52,817 bases of DNA from Leadbetterella sp. (GCA_019638185.1 JAHBUH010000029.1:1-52817), one strand, 5' to 3'; positions 42,820-52,177 are shown, counted from the stretch's first letter. Numbers and translations are program-made. Notes: generated by a model not told the origin, from the letters alone.

Positions 42820-42861
42820 GGGTATACATTTTAGCTGTCAGCCCCGGGCCGTCAGCTCTGC

Positions 42862-44451
42862 TTATTTAACGGGTTTTTTAACTTTTTTGATACTGAAATC
42901 ATCCACATTCATCTCAGATGTTCCCCGGTTAGTCACACTCACCCGGACGGTCTTCTTGTGATCGCCGTATTCTTTTCCTGAACGGAAATCCAGGGAAGCC
43001 CGCCCGAAGTTCTTCTTCCCTTTCTCTTTCCGGCTGGCTATGGCCGTCAGCTTCCCGCTGACCATTTCCACATTTTCTACCGTCACCTCCAGCTCGCCCG
43101 CGCCTTTAGACCAGTATTCCAGGGAGTAGGGCGTGTCATTGTCCAGGTAAATGTACTGTTCAATACCCTGACCGGGAAGCAATGATACGCCGTATGAGCC
43201 GGTTTTTCCTGCACTTAAGGTGCCGTCTCCTTCCCAGGGCGCCAGGCTGCCGCTGTCTTCAAAACCCGGGTTAGGCAGCTCGTTTCCATCGCGCAGTGGC
43301 CACTGGTAATACCGGATATAATCTACTTCCATGGAAACCTCGCCCCCGGAGCCGTAGCTACCCAGGAACATATTCATAAAATGGTTAGGGGAATAGATCT
43401 GGTGTTTATCAGTGTATTCTTTGATCAGCTGCCCGTTTATAAAATGTTTGACAGCGGTGGGGCTCCACAGGATCCCGTGGGTCACCCAGGTGTCTTCGTG
43501 CTGAAAGCCTTCGGCAATATGCGTATTCAGATTACGCTGAAACTCCCCTTTGCCATTCACATGGCCGTGCAGCACAAACTGGGCCGTGATGTACTCAAAC
43601 ACATCGATCTCAAAGACCTGGCCGGCCGGCCGTATGCCGCGGGTACCGTTCAGTTCCGTGCCCTCCTGCAGGTAGTAACGCAGGTCAGGACCGGGCGAGT
43701 CAAACCAGAAAGCGGTATTGACCCCTTTGGGCTGGCCCCGGCGGGAGCGTTTTACTTTCACCTCAAAATACCCGCCCCGGCTGTTATCCAGCAGGTTCTC
43801 TCCCGTACGCCAGTTATAAGTCTGGATAGACGATATTTTCTGGTTACCTCCAGGCATGTAGATGCGTTTGGGAACCGAGTCATTGACAAAAATGGTGAGG
43901 GTATTGCCGTTAAATTTCAGGCCGGGTTCAGGCAGCCGGCCCTCCAGCATCTCTTTGCGGTTTGTTTCATTCAGGTAGTTCAGAGTGGAAAAATATTCCG
44001 GCACCCATTTATTCAGGTTCAGGGACTCGTCATTAAACTCATCCTGCCACACCACCTGCATCCCCTGCGGTACGGCTGCCGAGCCGGGCTGGCGCTCTAC
44101 TTCCTGCTGTTCGTACGGGTCCCGAACGGCATCTTTCCGGGTTTTCACAGTGCCCGTCCAGGCTTTGCGCAGCTTACCTGCGGCCAGGGCCTCCACCCGG
44201 ATATGATAGGTGGTTTCCGGCTGAACCCCGGTGAAATAGGCCCGGGTCACTTCCGGCGTCAGCACCCGGGAGGGGGACTGCGGCTTCTGCTCACCCGTGG
44301 AAAGATATACCCGGTACTGGGTGGCCCCTGCCACCGGCTGCCACGATACCCGCACCCAGCTGCGGGTGCCCAGCAGGTCCAGGCCCGTGGTAGATTGCGC
44401 CGTGGCGCCGAAGCTGAAAATAACCAGCAGCGCCAAAAGATAACGTTTCAT
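42862..44451 (-). CDS. GH16 family endo-glycanase with fibronectin III-like and C-terminal beta domain
   Basis: This exported 529-residue enzyme has a signal peptide (MKRYLLALLVIFSFGATAQ), an FnIII-like domain (about 28-105), a GH16 jelly-roll (about 130-400) and a C-terminal carbohydrate-binding-like domain (about 408-525). The catalytic motif is E281-I-D283-V-F-E286, the plain ExDxxE arrangement of laminarinases, agarases and porphyranases rather than the bulged one. The substrate within GH16 (beta-1,3-glucan or an algal galactan) cannot be set from motifs. Neighbouring fucosidase and hexosaminidase favour a complex fucosylated or aminosugar-containing glycan. Confidence 0.92.
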   Translation of the reverse strand: MKRYLLALLVIFSFGATAQSTTGLDLLGTRSWVRVSWQPVAGATQYRVYLSTGEQKPQSPSRVLTPEVTRAYFTGVQPETTYHIRVEALAAGKLRKAWTGTVKTRKDAVRDPYEQQEVERQPGSAAVPQGMQVVWQDEFNDESLNLNKWVPEYFSTLNYLNETNRKEMLEGRLPEPGLKFNGNTLTIFVNDSVPKRIYMPGGNQKISSIQTYNWRTGENLLDNSRGGYFEVKVKRSRRGQPKGVNTAFWFDSPGPDLRYYLQEGTELNGTRGIRPAGQVFEIDVFEYITAQFVLHGHVNGKGEFQRNLNTHIAEGFQHEDTWVTHGILWSPTAVKHFINGQLIKEYTDKHQIYSPNHFMNMFLGSYGSGGEVSMEVDYIRYYQWPLRDGNELPNPGFEDSGSLAPWEGDGTLSAGKTGSYGVSLLPGQGIEQYIYLDNDTPYSLEYWSKGAGELEVTVENVEMVSGKLTAIASRKEKGKKNFGRASLDFRSGKEYGDHKKTVRVSVTNRGTSEMNVDDFSIKKVKKPVK

Positions 44452-44466
44452 AGGATGATTAACAGA

Positions 44467-44522
44467 ACGCGGATGACACCCTTCCGGCAGGTCCTATTTC
44501 TGCAGGTCAGCGCCATCCGCGT
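44467..44522. repeat. Hairpin-forming intergenic element between GH20 and GH16
   Basis: ACGCGGATG (44467-44475) pairs perfectly with CATCCGCGT (44514-44522). Inside lies a direct repeat GCAGGTC (44488-44494 and 44502-44508). There is no T-run, so it may be an mRNA-processing or attenuation hairpin rather than a terminator. Confidence 0.6.
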
Positions 44523-44545
44523 AAATCCGGGCTTTTAAACCTTTT

Positions 44546-46384
44546 TTATTTTTTTGTATTGATAATCTGTACTCTTACAAAATTACTCTTTCTGCCGGAA
44601 GGCGTAACCACCGTAGCCTTGAATACCCGCTCACTACCGTTCGGTACGGTAATTTTCAGCTGACCCGGGAATTCCAGGCTCAGCTCAGACGGATCATAAT
44701 CATCCAGGGTGTAGTAGATCTTAGCCCCTTCCACTGACGACTTCAGCCCGCGCACCGTATATTCCGACGCATAGATCACCGTATCTTTCAGGCCGTATAC
44801 TTCAGGCACGCGGTAACGGGTTTCCGTCCGATCCAGCCGGGCCAGCTCATGAGCCGCCCGCTTCTCTGAGAATTCTTTCCAGTTTTTCCCGGCGGGGTTC
44901 GTCCACGCAATTTCCGATAAGGCAAAAAGACGGGGCAGGATCATAAACTCCACTTTAGCCGGGGTTTCAATGTATTCTGTCCATAGGTTTCCCTGTATTC
45001 CTTTGATATACTTACGCTTACTTTCTTCCAGCTTCTGCGGAACCGGGTCAGCGCGGTAGATGATCTCCATGGTAGAGTATCCGCCAATGCTCAGCGGTTC
45101 CCGGTTTTTATCCGGTCCCTGCTTGTGATCCAGGTAAAGGCCGTAGCTGTTAGGGGTCATGATCACATCGTGTCCTTCATTAGCGGCGGCAATGCCCCCG
45201 GCATCCCCTCTCCAGCTCATTACGGTAGCGTTAGGGGCCAGGCCACCTTCCAGGATCTCGTCCCAGCCGATGATCTTGCGGCCTTTGCTGTTTACATATT
45301 TCTCCATGCGCTGGATAAAATAGCTTTGCAGCTCATGCTCATCTTTCAGGTTATGGTCTTTGATCCTTTTCTGGCAGTGCGGGCATTTCTTCCACTCGGC
45401 TTTCGGGCATTCATCACCGCCTACGTGAATGTATTCACTGGGGAAAATCCCGATCACCTCATCCAGCACGCCCTGGAGGAATTCAAAGGTCTGGTCTTTA
45501 CCGGCACAGAAAACCTCGTCAAAAACCCCCCAGGTCTGGGCGGCATCGTACGGGCCGCCTGTACATCCCAGCTCAGGATAAGCCTGCAGGGCGGCCAGGG
45601 CATGGCCCGGCATCTCGATTTCCGGGATCACCGTCACAAAACGCTCTTTGGCATAAGCCACCACCTCACGGGCTTCCGCCTGTGTGTAAAATCCGCCGTA
45701 GCGGGTGTTATCGTAATCACCGGGCTGTTTGTAGTTTCCTATCAGCGTTTGCTTCCGGAAACCGCCCACTTCGGTCAGCTTGGGATACTTTTTAATTTCC
45801 AGTCTCCAGCCCTGGTCATCGGTCAGGTGCCAGTGGAAAACATTGAGTTTATAAGAAGCCAGGATATCAATGTATTTCTTCACAAATTCCAGGGGGAAAA
45901 AGTGACGGCTTACATCCAGGTGCAGCCCCCGGTAACCGAAACGCGGCTCATCTTTAATGGAAACGGCGCCTACTTTCAGGTCAGCCTGTTTTCCGGCCAG
46001 GGGAAGCAGCTGCACCAGCGACTGGTATCCGTAGAAAAGACCGGCTTTCACGCCTGTTACGTCAATACCCTGGGGAGAAACTTCCAGCTGGTAGGCTTCG
46101 TCTCCGCCTTTGGCAGCTGTAACAAAACGAACCACATTTTTACCACTTTTCTTTTCGGCTGTTTTGAGATTTATACCATACTGATTATTTACATAGGACT
46201 GAAACAGTTCGGCAATACGCTTGCTTTCAGCATTATCATACGAAATCAGGGTAGTTGAGTTAAGGACAAACTCCCCGGTTTTTGCTTCCACACTGTTGGG
46301 TTTGGGAATAATGTTCACGGGCTGCTGAGCTAACAAAACTGTGCTCGTGAAAAGGGCCATTACGCCTAAAAGAAATGATCTCAT
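44546..46384 (-). CDS. GH20 beta-N-acetylhexosaminidase
   Basis: This exported 612-residue enzyme cleaves terminal GlcNAc or GalNAc. It has a signal peptide (MRSFLLGVMALFTSTVLLAQ), a GH20b alpha/beta domain (about 25-145), and a catalytic barrel from GYRGLHLDVSRHFFPLEFVK. The catalytic pair is D324-E325 in HVGGDEC and the reaction is substrate-assisted. The Cys residues CPKAEWKKCPHCQKR are an insertion in some members. A small C-terminal chitobiase-like domain (about 530-612) follows. It is the promoter-proximal gene of the three-enzyme group. Confidence 0.96.
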   Translation of the reverse strand: MRSFLLGVMALFTSTVLLAQQPVNIIPKPNSVEAKTGEFVLNSTTLISYDNAESKRIAELFQSYVNNQYGINLKTAEKKSGKNVVRFVTAAKGGDEAYQLEVSPQGIDVTGVKAGLFYGYQSLVQLLPLAGKQADLKVGAVSIKDEPRFGYRGLHLDVSRHFFPLEFVKKYIDILASYKLNVFHWHLTDDQGWRLEIKKYPKLTEVGGFRKQTLIGNYKQPGDYDNTRYGGFYTQAEAREVVAYAKERFVTVIPEIEMPGHALAALQAYPELGCTGGPYDAAQTWGVFDEVFCAGKDQTFEFLQGVLDEVIGIFPSEYIHVGGDECPKAEWKKCPHCQKRIKDHNLKDEHELQSYFIQRMEKYVNSKGRKIIGWDEILEGGLAPNATVMSWRGDAGGIAAANEGHDVIMTPNSYGLYLDHKQGPDKNREPLSIGGYSTMEIIYRADPVPQKLEESKRKYIKGIQGNLWTEYIETPAKVEFMILPRLFALSEIAWTNPAGKNWKEFSEKRAAHELARLDRTETRYRVPEVYGLKDTVIYASEYTVRGLKSSVEGAKIYYTLDDYDPSELSLEFPGQLKITVPNGSERVFKATVVTPSGRKSNFVRVQIINTKK

Positions 46385-46410
46385 GTTTTTTCATTTGGTT
46401 AAATCCTCCT

Positions 46411-46418
46411 CAAAGATA
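46411..46418 (-). promoter_or_regulatory. -7 promoter box for the GH20-GH16-GH29 operon
   Basis: Minus-strand TATCTTTG (46418-46411) matches TAnnTTTG, 26 bp upstream of the GH20 start. The surrounding 46420-46500 is very AT-rich, with no TTG at ideal distance. Confidence 0.5.
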
Positions 46419-46504
46419 AACAATTACCTCATTATTTTTTATAAAAAAATTTTAATTACTATTAGATATTTAATAAAATAATTTATTTATAATGCAGAGA
46501 AACC

Positions 46505-46532
46505 AAAAAGGGCCACCGTTCCCGGCAGCCCT
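46505..46532 (-). terminator. Intrinsic terminator of secA
   Basis: On the minus strand AGGGCTGCCG (46532-46523) pairs with CGGTGGCCCT (46518-46509) around GGAA (two G-T pairs), then TTTTT. It is 24 bp past the secA stop. Confidence 0.85.
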
Positions 46533-46556
46533 CATGAATATCATCTGTTTTCTTTA

Positions 46557-49500
46557 TCAGTCAATCAGTACGGCGTCACCCGAAAGCACATCGTTTTCCA
46601 CCGTTTTGAACTTCACATCCCGTTTTACGGTGCCGTTCCGGTACTGAACATTGACGCGGTCATTCCGGTTAGCCACTTTAGGGGCACTCACCGGCCTTAC
46701 AGGCTGGCGGTCTTCGGCCTCGGCGGCTTTGTTAGTCTGAAGGGCCGGGTTAGCCTGTTTTGGCGGCGGCGCAATCTGCTGGAAGCGAAGTTCCTCCACG
46801 CCGGCTTTCATCAGGAAGCCTACCGTTTCCGAATTCACCTTTTTCAGGAAGGTCTGGAACAGTTCCACCCCTTCAAATTTATAGATCAGCAGGGGATCTT
46901 TCTGCTCGTAGGAGGCATTCTGCACCGATTGTTTCAGGTCATCCATATCCCGCAGGTGCTCTTTCCATTCCTGGTCTATAATGCCCAGGGAGATGGATTT
47001 CTCAATGGCCAGGATCAGCTCTCTTCCTTCTGACTCCACTGACTTTTTCAGGTCGGCATAGACGGCCATACGCCGGGTACCATCGCTGATCACCGCCATG
47101 TAAGGCTCATCCACCAGCGCCTGGCGGTCATTCAGGATATTCCGCAGACCGGGCACGATGTTCTTCCGGATGGCGTCATTTTTAGCCCGGTAATGCGCCT
47201 CAGCCAGGTCATACAGGGTATGGATGAGGGAGGTGCCGCCTTTGGCGAAATCAGCTTCGGAGATCTCCGGCTTCAGCCCCAGGCGCTGCATGCAGCGTAC
47301 CTCAAACTCCTCGTAGTTACCGGCGGTCTGCCGCGCGATATCCGCACAGGTGTCATAGATAATGTTGGCAATATCCAGGGCCAGACGCTCACCAAACAGG
47401 GCGTTTTTCCTTCTTTTATAGATGGTATCCCGCTGGATATTCATCACGTCATCATATTCGATCAGCCGCTTCCGCATGCCGAAGTTATTCTCTTCTACCT
47501 TGCGCTGGGCCCGCTCAATAGAGCTGGTGATCATGGAACTCTGGATCACCTCGCCTTCTTCCATGCCCATGCGGTCCATCACTTTGGCGATCCGGTCAGA
47601 CCCGAACATCCGCATCAGGCCGTCTTCCAGGCTGACAAAGAACTGCGATGAGCCCGGGTCACCCTGCCGGCCGGAACGACCTCTCAGCTGACGGTCTACC
47701 CGCCGCGACTCGTGTCTTTCGGTACCTATGATGGCCAGTCCGCCGGAATCGCGGCTATCCGGAGTCAGCTTGATATCGGTACCCCTACCGGCCATGTTGG
47801 TAGCAATGGTCACCGTACCCGGCTTACCGGCTTCGGCCACAATGTCGGCCTCACGGGCATGCTGCTTGGCGTTCAGTACCTGGTGCGGTATCTTTTTCAG
47901 GGTCAGCATCCGGCTAAGGAGCTCGGAGTTTTCCACCGAAGTGGTACCCACCAGCACCGGCCGGCCTATGCCCACCATTTCATTGATCTCGTCTACCACG
48001 GCATTGTATTTCTCCCGAACGGTCTTGTAGACCTTATCTTCCCGGTCTTCCCGGACTATGCTGCGGTTAGTAGGAATAGAAACCACATCCAGTTTGTATA
48101 TCTTCCAGAATTCAGAGGCTTCGGTTTCCGCCGTACCGGTCATACCGGCCAGCTTGTGGTACATCCGGAAGTAGTTCTGAAGGGTAATGGTGGCGTAAGT
48201 CTGGGTAGAATCTTCCACCTTCACATTTTCTTTGGCTTCCACCGCCTGGTGCAGGCCGTCAGACCAGCGTCTGCCGTCCATGATCCGGCCGGTCTGCTCA
48301 TCCACGATCTTCACCTTGCCGTCCATGGTCACGTAGTCTACATCCTTCTCAAAGAGGGTATAGGCTTTCACCAGCTGGTTAACGGCATGAATACGCTCAG
48401 CTTTGGTGGAGTAATCCCGGATCAGTTCGTCATTTTTCAGGATCTTATCTTCAGCATTGAGGTCAGAACGTTCTATCGCCGCCATTTCAATGCTCAGGTC
48501 AGGCATGATAAAAAACTGCGGATCCTGTCCCTGGGCCGAAAGGTAATCGATACCCTTATCCGTCAGCTCCACCGAATTATTTTTCTCTTCAATGGTAAAA
48601 TACAGGGGCGCATCCGCCTCGGGCATCAGCTTCTGGTTCTCGGCCAGGTAAATGGCTTCGGTATCCAGCAGCAGCTTTTTCATGCCGGTTTCGGAGAGGA
48701 ACTTAATGAGCGGCTTGCTTTTCGGTAAACCCCGGTGGGCCCGGAAGAGCGACAGCCCCCCTTCTTTTTTATTGCCTTCGGCAATCAGCTTTTTGGCCTC
48801 TACCAGGTAGCTACCCACCAGCTGTTTCTGCATTTCCACCAGTTGTGACACCCGCGGTTTCAGGGTATTATAGAGTTCGTCATCGTTTTTCCGGGTCATC
48901 GGTCCGGAGATGATGAGGGGCGTACGGGCGTCATCCACCAGCACGGAGTCTACCTCATCCACCATGGCAAAATGGTGTTCGCGCTGCACCAGTTCTTCGG
49001 GATCGCTCACCATGTTATCGCGCAGGTAGTCAAAACCGAACTCGTTATTGGTACCGTAAGTGATATCGGCATTATAAGCCTTTTTCCGTTGGGGCGAGTT
49101 CGCCCGGTGCTTATCGATACAGTCGCACGTAATACCGTTAAATTCAAAGATGGGCCCCATCCATTCGGAGTCCCTTCGGGCCAGGTAGTCGTTCACCGTC
49201 ACCACGTGCACCCCTCTGCCGGCCAGCGCATTCAGGAAGGCCGGGAAAGTGGCCACCAGGGTCTTACCTTCCCCCGTAGCCATCTCAGCGATGTTCCCCT
49301 TGTGCAGGGCCGCCCCCCCGATGATCTGTACATCATAATGCAGCATATTCCATTTCAGCAGGTTACCGGCCGCATACCATTCGTTCTTCCAGACGGCCTT
49401 ATCGCCTTTGATCTCAATATGACTTTTCGTCATAGCCAGTTCGCGGTCCAGATGGCTGGCAGTCACTTCCAGCTCCTCGTTTTCGGTAAATCTCCTGGCC

Positions 49501-49859
49501 GTTTCTTTCACCACCGCAAAAGCCTGCGGAAGGATCTCCAGCAGCACCACCTCCAGCTCCTCATTTCTTTTGAGGCCCAGGTCATCCACTTTTTTAAACA
49601 GTTCTTCTTTCTGGTCGATAGACAGGTCACCCACGGCCTGTTCCTTCAGCTCCGCGATCTGCCGGTCTATATCCGCCAGTTTTTCCCGGATGTAGTTTTT
49701 CAGATCCTGCGTTTTTTGTCTGAATTCATCGTTACTCAACACCGCCAGCTTAGCGTATTCCTCATTCGTGGCGGTCACATAAGGGCTAAGGGCTTTAATA
49801 TCTTTTTCCGATTTTGTACCAAAGATTTTGGTAATTCCTTTCGTGAGAAAATTAAGCAT
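46557..49859 (-). CDS. secA: Preprotein translocase ATPase SecA
   Basis: This motor of Sec-dependent export binds SecYEG and drives preproteins across the inner membrane. In 1100 residues, Walker A ATGEGKT includes K199, the DEAD-type motif is VDEVDSVLVDDARTP, and IATNMAGRGTDIKL and the GRSGRQGDPGSSQFFVSLED block form helicase motifs V-VI. Long insertions typical of Bacteroidota are visible between about 330 and 440. The usual C-terminal SEC-C zinc motif is missing. Instead the protein ends in RNDRVNVQYRNGTVKRDVKF and DAVLID, as in several relatives of this phylum, so this is a family variant and not a truncation. Confidence 0.97.
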   Translation of the reverse strand: MLNFLTKGITKIFGTKSEKDIKALSPYVTATNEEYAKLAVLSNDEFRQKTQDLKNYIREKLADIDRQIAELKEQAVGDLSIDQKEELFKKVDDLGLKRNEELEVVLLEILPQAFAVVKETARRFTENEELEVTASHLDRELAMTKSHIEIKGDKAVWKNEWYAAGNLLKWNMLHYDVQIIGGAALHKGNIAEMATGEGKTLVATFPAFLNALAGRGVHVVTVNDYLARRDSEWMGPIFEFNGITCDCIDKHRANSPQRKKAYNADITYGTNNEFGFDYLRDNMVSDPEELVQREHHFAMVDEVDSVLVDDARTPLIISGPMTRKNDDELYNTLKPRVSQLVEMQKQLVGSYLVEAKKLIAEGNKKEGGLSLFRAHRGLPKSKPLIKFLSETGMKKLLLDTEAIYLAENQKLMPEADAPLYFTIEEKNNSVELTDKGIDYLSAQGQDPQFFIMPDLSIEMAAIERSDLNAEDKILKNDELIRDYSTKAERIHAVNQLVKAYTLFEKDVDYVTMDGKVKIVDEQTGRIMDGRRWSDGLHQAVEAKENVKVEDSTQTYATITLQNYFRMYHKLAGMTGTAETEASEFWKIYKLDVVSIPTNRSIVREDREDKVYKTVREKYNAVVDEINEMVGIGRPVLVGTTSVENSELLSRMLTLKKIPHQVLNAKQHAREADIVAEAGKPGTVTIATNMAGRGTDIKLTPDSRDSGGLAIIGTERHESRRVDRQLRGRSGRQGDPGSSQFFVSLEDGLMRMFGSDRIAKVMDRMGMEEGEVIQSSMITSSIERAQRKVEENNFGMRKRLIEYDDVMNIQRDTIYKRRKNALFGERLALDIANIIYDTCADIARQTAGNYEEFEVRCMQRLGLKPEISEADFAKGGTSLIHTLYDLAEAHYRAKNDAIRKNIVPGLRNILNDRQALVDEPYMAVISDGTRRMAVYADLKKSVESEGRELILAIEKSISLGIIDQEWKEHLRDMDDLKQSVQNASYEQKDPLLIYKFEGVELFQTFLKKVNSETVGFLMKAGVEELRFQQIAPPPKQANPALQTNKAAEAEDRQPVRPVSAPKVANRNDRVNVQYRNGTVKRDVKFKTVENDVLSGDAVLID

Positions 49860-50019
49860 AAGGTTTTATGACGTACTGTCGTATTTAAATTACACTGCAA
49901 ATTAACAACGTTCTGTTGTCAATTATAATGCGGTAATTAAAAAAATCGGGATAACCGGACAAAATGGCAGGCAAGGTAAGGATATCTGTTATTACTATCC
50001 TATTTTAAAGGAGAATCAA

Positions 50020-50333
50020 TTATACTTTATTCAATATACTATCATAAGCCGACCGAAGCGCTTCTTTGACGATCTCTTCTGGAACCACATCCAGCCAAAA
50101 AATGGTCGCACCCTTTTCTCCCCACTTGTTTGAGACGGGAAAAATACCTTCTGCCGACTCACAAAAGAGGCGTTGCTCTGCGGGCGTCAGGAAGATGTTG
50201 GCCGAGTGATCTTTTCCAGGTAAGTGGCAAACAGCCTCTTACCGGTTATTCTGTACCTGATCCTGTCAAAATGCGGACCGGACGCTGTCCATGGGAATAA
50301 CAGGGCGAGTTCTTCAAATTCCTTTTTTGTCAT
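50020..50333 (-). pseudogene. MmcQ/YjbR family gene, interrupted by a one-base deletion
   Basis: No single frame covers this gene. From the ATG at 50333, the first 41 codons give MTKKEFEELALLFPWTASG and PHFDRIRYRITGKRLFATYLEK, the N-terminal half of a MmcQ/YjbR (DUF419) protein. From 50210 the other frame gives DHSANIFLTPAEQRLFCES, AEGIFPVSNKWGEKGATIF and a final AYDSILNKV with stop at 50022-50020. Restoring one A in the A4 run at 50215-50212 joins them as LEKDHSANIF, and 314 nt is one base short of 105 codons. It is either a young pseudogene or a homopolymer sequencing error. Family proteins have a double-wing DNA-binding-like fold of unknown role. Confidence 0.88.
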
Positions 50334-50481
50334 GACAATTACCATTTTCTAATTTACATCTAAAATACTTGTTTTTGAAAAGCCATTTACTCACCCCGCC
50401 CCCAAACTTTCCCGGAAAAGTACAACAATTACCCCCTAGTTTTATTTCACCGATTAATGTATTGCAATTCAACAAATTAAT

Positions 50482-50512
50482 TTGTACACTCATGAATTTC
50501 ATTGTAACTTTG
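50482..50512 (+). promoter_or_regulatory. Bacteroidota-type promoter for the capsule genes
   Basis: TTG at 50482-50484, a 20-bp spacer, then TAACTTTG at 50505-50512 match both boxes. The leader to the ATG at 50579 is about 60 nt. The preceding stretch from 50334 contains no gene I can support. Confidence 0.75.
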
Positions 50513-50578
50513 CGGCGGAGTGAAGCTTTATGCTTTCCGGAGATAGTAGAGATAAACCTGTCAATAAAATAGCCATCA

Positions 50579-52177
50579 ATGAGAATTAAGTTTCTGATAT
50601 TTTTTTTACTATCAGGATATTTTGTAACCGGGCAAACCGTATACGAACCTACTTACAGGAGTGTCTACCAGTACCTGTCCCGTCTGGCTCAGCGCGGGGT
50701 AATTGATGTGCACGATGTAATTCAGCCTATCTCCCGCAAAAACATTGCCATTTATTTGCATGAACTCGAAAAAAATCCGGAGGCCCTTACAGGGCTGGAA
50801 AAGAAGGAGTTGGAGTATTATGCTAAGGAATATTCTTACGAAACCCTTTTATTATATAGTGATTCGCTATTGAAACAAGAGGCGGGGCTGACACTTTTTA
50901 AAATACCGAAGGGAGACAGGCCGCGGTTTGTGGCCACCCAAAGCCGGAAATTCACGGCAAATGCTCAACCTATCTTTGGATACGATTATTTTGGTAACTC
51001 AGAAGGCCAGTCGTATGGAGTAATGCGTGCCGGTTTTTGGGCTAGCGGTTATATAGGAAAACAAGTGGGTTTTAGTCTTGACTACCGTTCAAATATTGCG
51101 AAAGGTGACGGCATTGATTTTGATCGAAGCTTTACTCCTGAGCCCGGAGTAATTGGGGAAAGGAAGAAAAACGGTGATTTTGTTTATACCGATGTCAAAG
51201 CTTCTGTCTCCTATGATTGGGATTGGGGGACACTTACTTTAGCCAAAGACAAGATGCCGGTGGGATATGGCTACTCCGGGAAGATAATCTTATCAGACAA
51301 AGCACCCACGTTCCCATTAATCCGCCTGGATGTACAACCTTTAAGGTGGCTGGCCTTTAATTATGCACATTTGTGGTTAAATTCAGACGTCGTAGACTCC
51401 ACACGTATCCGATACAGCGGTTACGGGAATCGCTACCAGGTGAATCATGTACCCAAAAAAATGGCCATTCATTCTTTCATTTTAACGCCTTTTAAAGGGT
51501 TAAATGTATTAATCGGCGAGTCCATAATTTATAATGATGAGCTCAAGCTCTCCTACCTTATTCCGGTTAATTTCTTTCGCTCGGCCGCTCTTTTTGAAGG
51601 AGAGGCATCAAGAGGAACAACTTTTAGTAACACCCAGGTCTTTTTCCAAATCAGCTCCCGAAACCATATCCCAAAAACTCACCTGTTTACCTCCTGGTAT
51701 ATTGATGACGTTTATCACAAAAAAGGAGTTAAAAGGAGACAATACGCTTTTAACACTGGAATTTCTGTCACAGACGTGTTGCTACCTAACCTTACTTTGT
51801 CAGCAGATTATGCCAAAATATACCCTTATGCATACATGCATCACATGAATACGCTTACTTACCAGCATGCGGGCTATACTCTTGGCCATTGGCTGGGGAC
51901 CAATGCAGACATCGTAAATGTGGATCTACGGTACAGGGTACTAAGAGGACTGGAATTGATGGCTGGATTTCAAAAAATCAGGAAAGGTTCTGAAGGAAAA
52001 CAGGGGGAACAGCTTAGCGCGGTAAATATTCCGTTTTTATGGGGTGACCTCCGTAAAATTTCACAGACCTCTTTTGCTGCACGCTATGAATTTACAGCAG
52101 ATCTTTTTTTAAGAGTAGCCTATCAGGCAGATCAGGAGAATAAGCGCTATTCTATGGGATTGACTTATGGTTTTTAA
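50579..52177 (+). CDS. Capsule assembly Wzi family outer-membrane protein
   Basis: This 532-residue product has a signal peptide (MRIKFLIFFLLSGYFVTGQ), an N-terminal helical region of about 90 residues (VYEPTYRSVYQYLSRLAQRGVID), and a beta-barrel of long strands rich in Tyr, Trp and Gly. The barrel includes GYIGKQVGFSLDYRSN, LAKDKMPVGYGYSGKIILSD and FQISSRNHIP, and ends YSMGLTYGF with a C-terminal Phe. It matches the Wzi/Cap_assemb_Wzi family, which attaches or organises surface polysaccharide at the outer membrane. The base composition looks more AT-rich than the genes to its left. The next gene, wza-like, overlaps its stop codon or starts 20 bp later. Confidence 0.9.
   Translation: MRIKFLIFFLLSGYFVTGQTVYEPTYRSVYQYLSRLAQRGVIDVHDVIQPISRKNIAIYLHELEKNPEALTGLEKKELEYYAKEYSYETLLLYSDSLLKQEAGLTLFKIPKGDRPRFVATQSRKFTANAQPIFGYDYFGNSEGQSYGVMRAGFWASGYIGKQVGFSLDYRSNIAKGDGIDFDRSFTPEPGVIGERKKNGDFVYTDVKASVSYDWDWGTLTLAKDKMPVGYGYSGKIILSDKAPTFPLIRLDVQPLRWLAFNYAHLWLNSDVVDSTRIRYSGYGNRYQVNHVPKKMAIHSFILTPFKGLNVLIGESIIYNDELKLSYLIPVNFFRSAALFEGEASRGTTFSNTQVFFQISSRNHIPKTHLFTSWYIDDVYHKKGVKRRQYAFNTGISVTDVLLPNLTLSADYAKIYPYAYMHHMNTLTYQHAGYTLGHWLGTNADIVNVDLRYRVLRGLELMAGFQKIRKGSEGKQGEQLSAVNIPFLWGDLRKISQTSFAARYEFTADLFLRVAYQADQENKRYSMGLTYGF

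Noticed and set aside
46557-46700. SecA thought to be truncated because the Cys-rich SEC-C motif is missing
   Set aside because: The end aligns with the alternative tail used by many relatives (NVQYRNGTVK then DAVLID), the length is normal, and a terminator follows 24 bp later.
50314-50502. 62-codon minus-strand frame upstream of the capsule promoter
   Set aside because: The translation shows no signal peptide or family motif, it overlaps the start of the MmcQ gene, and it lies in AT-rich non-coding sequence.
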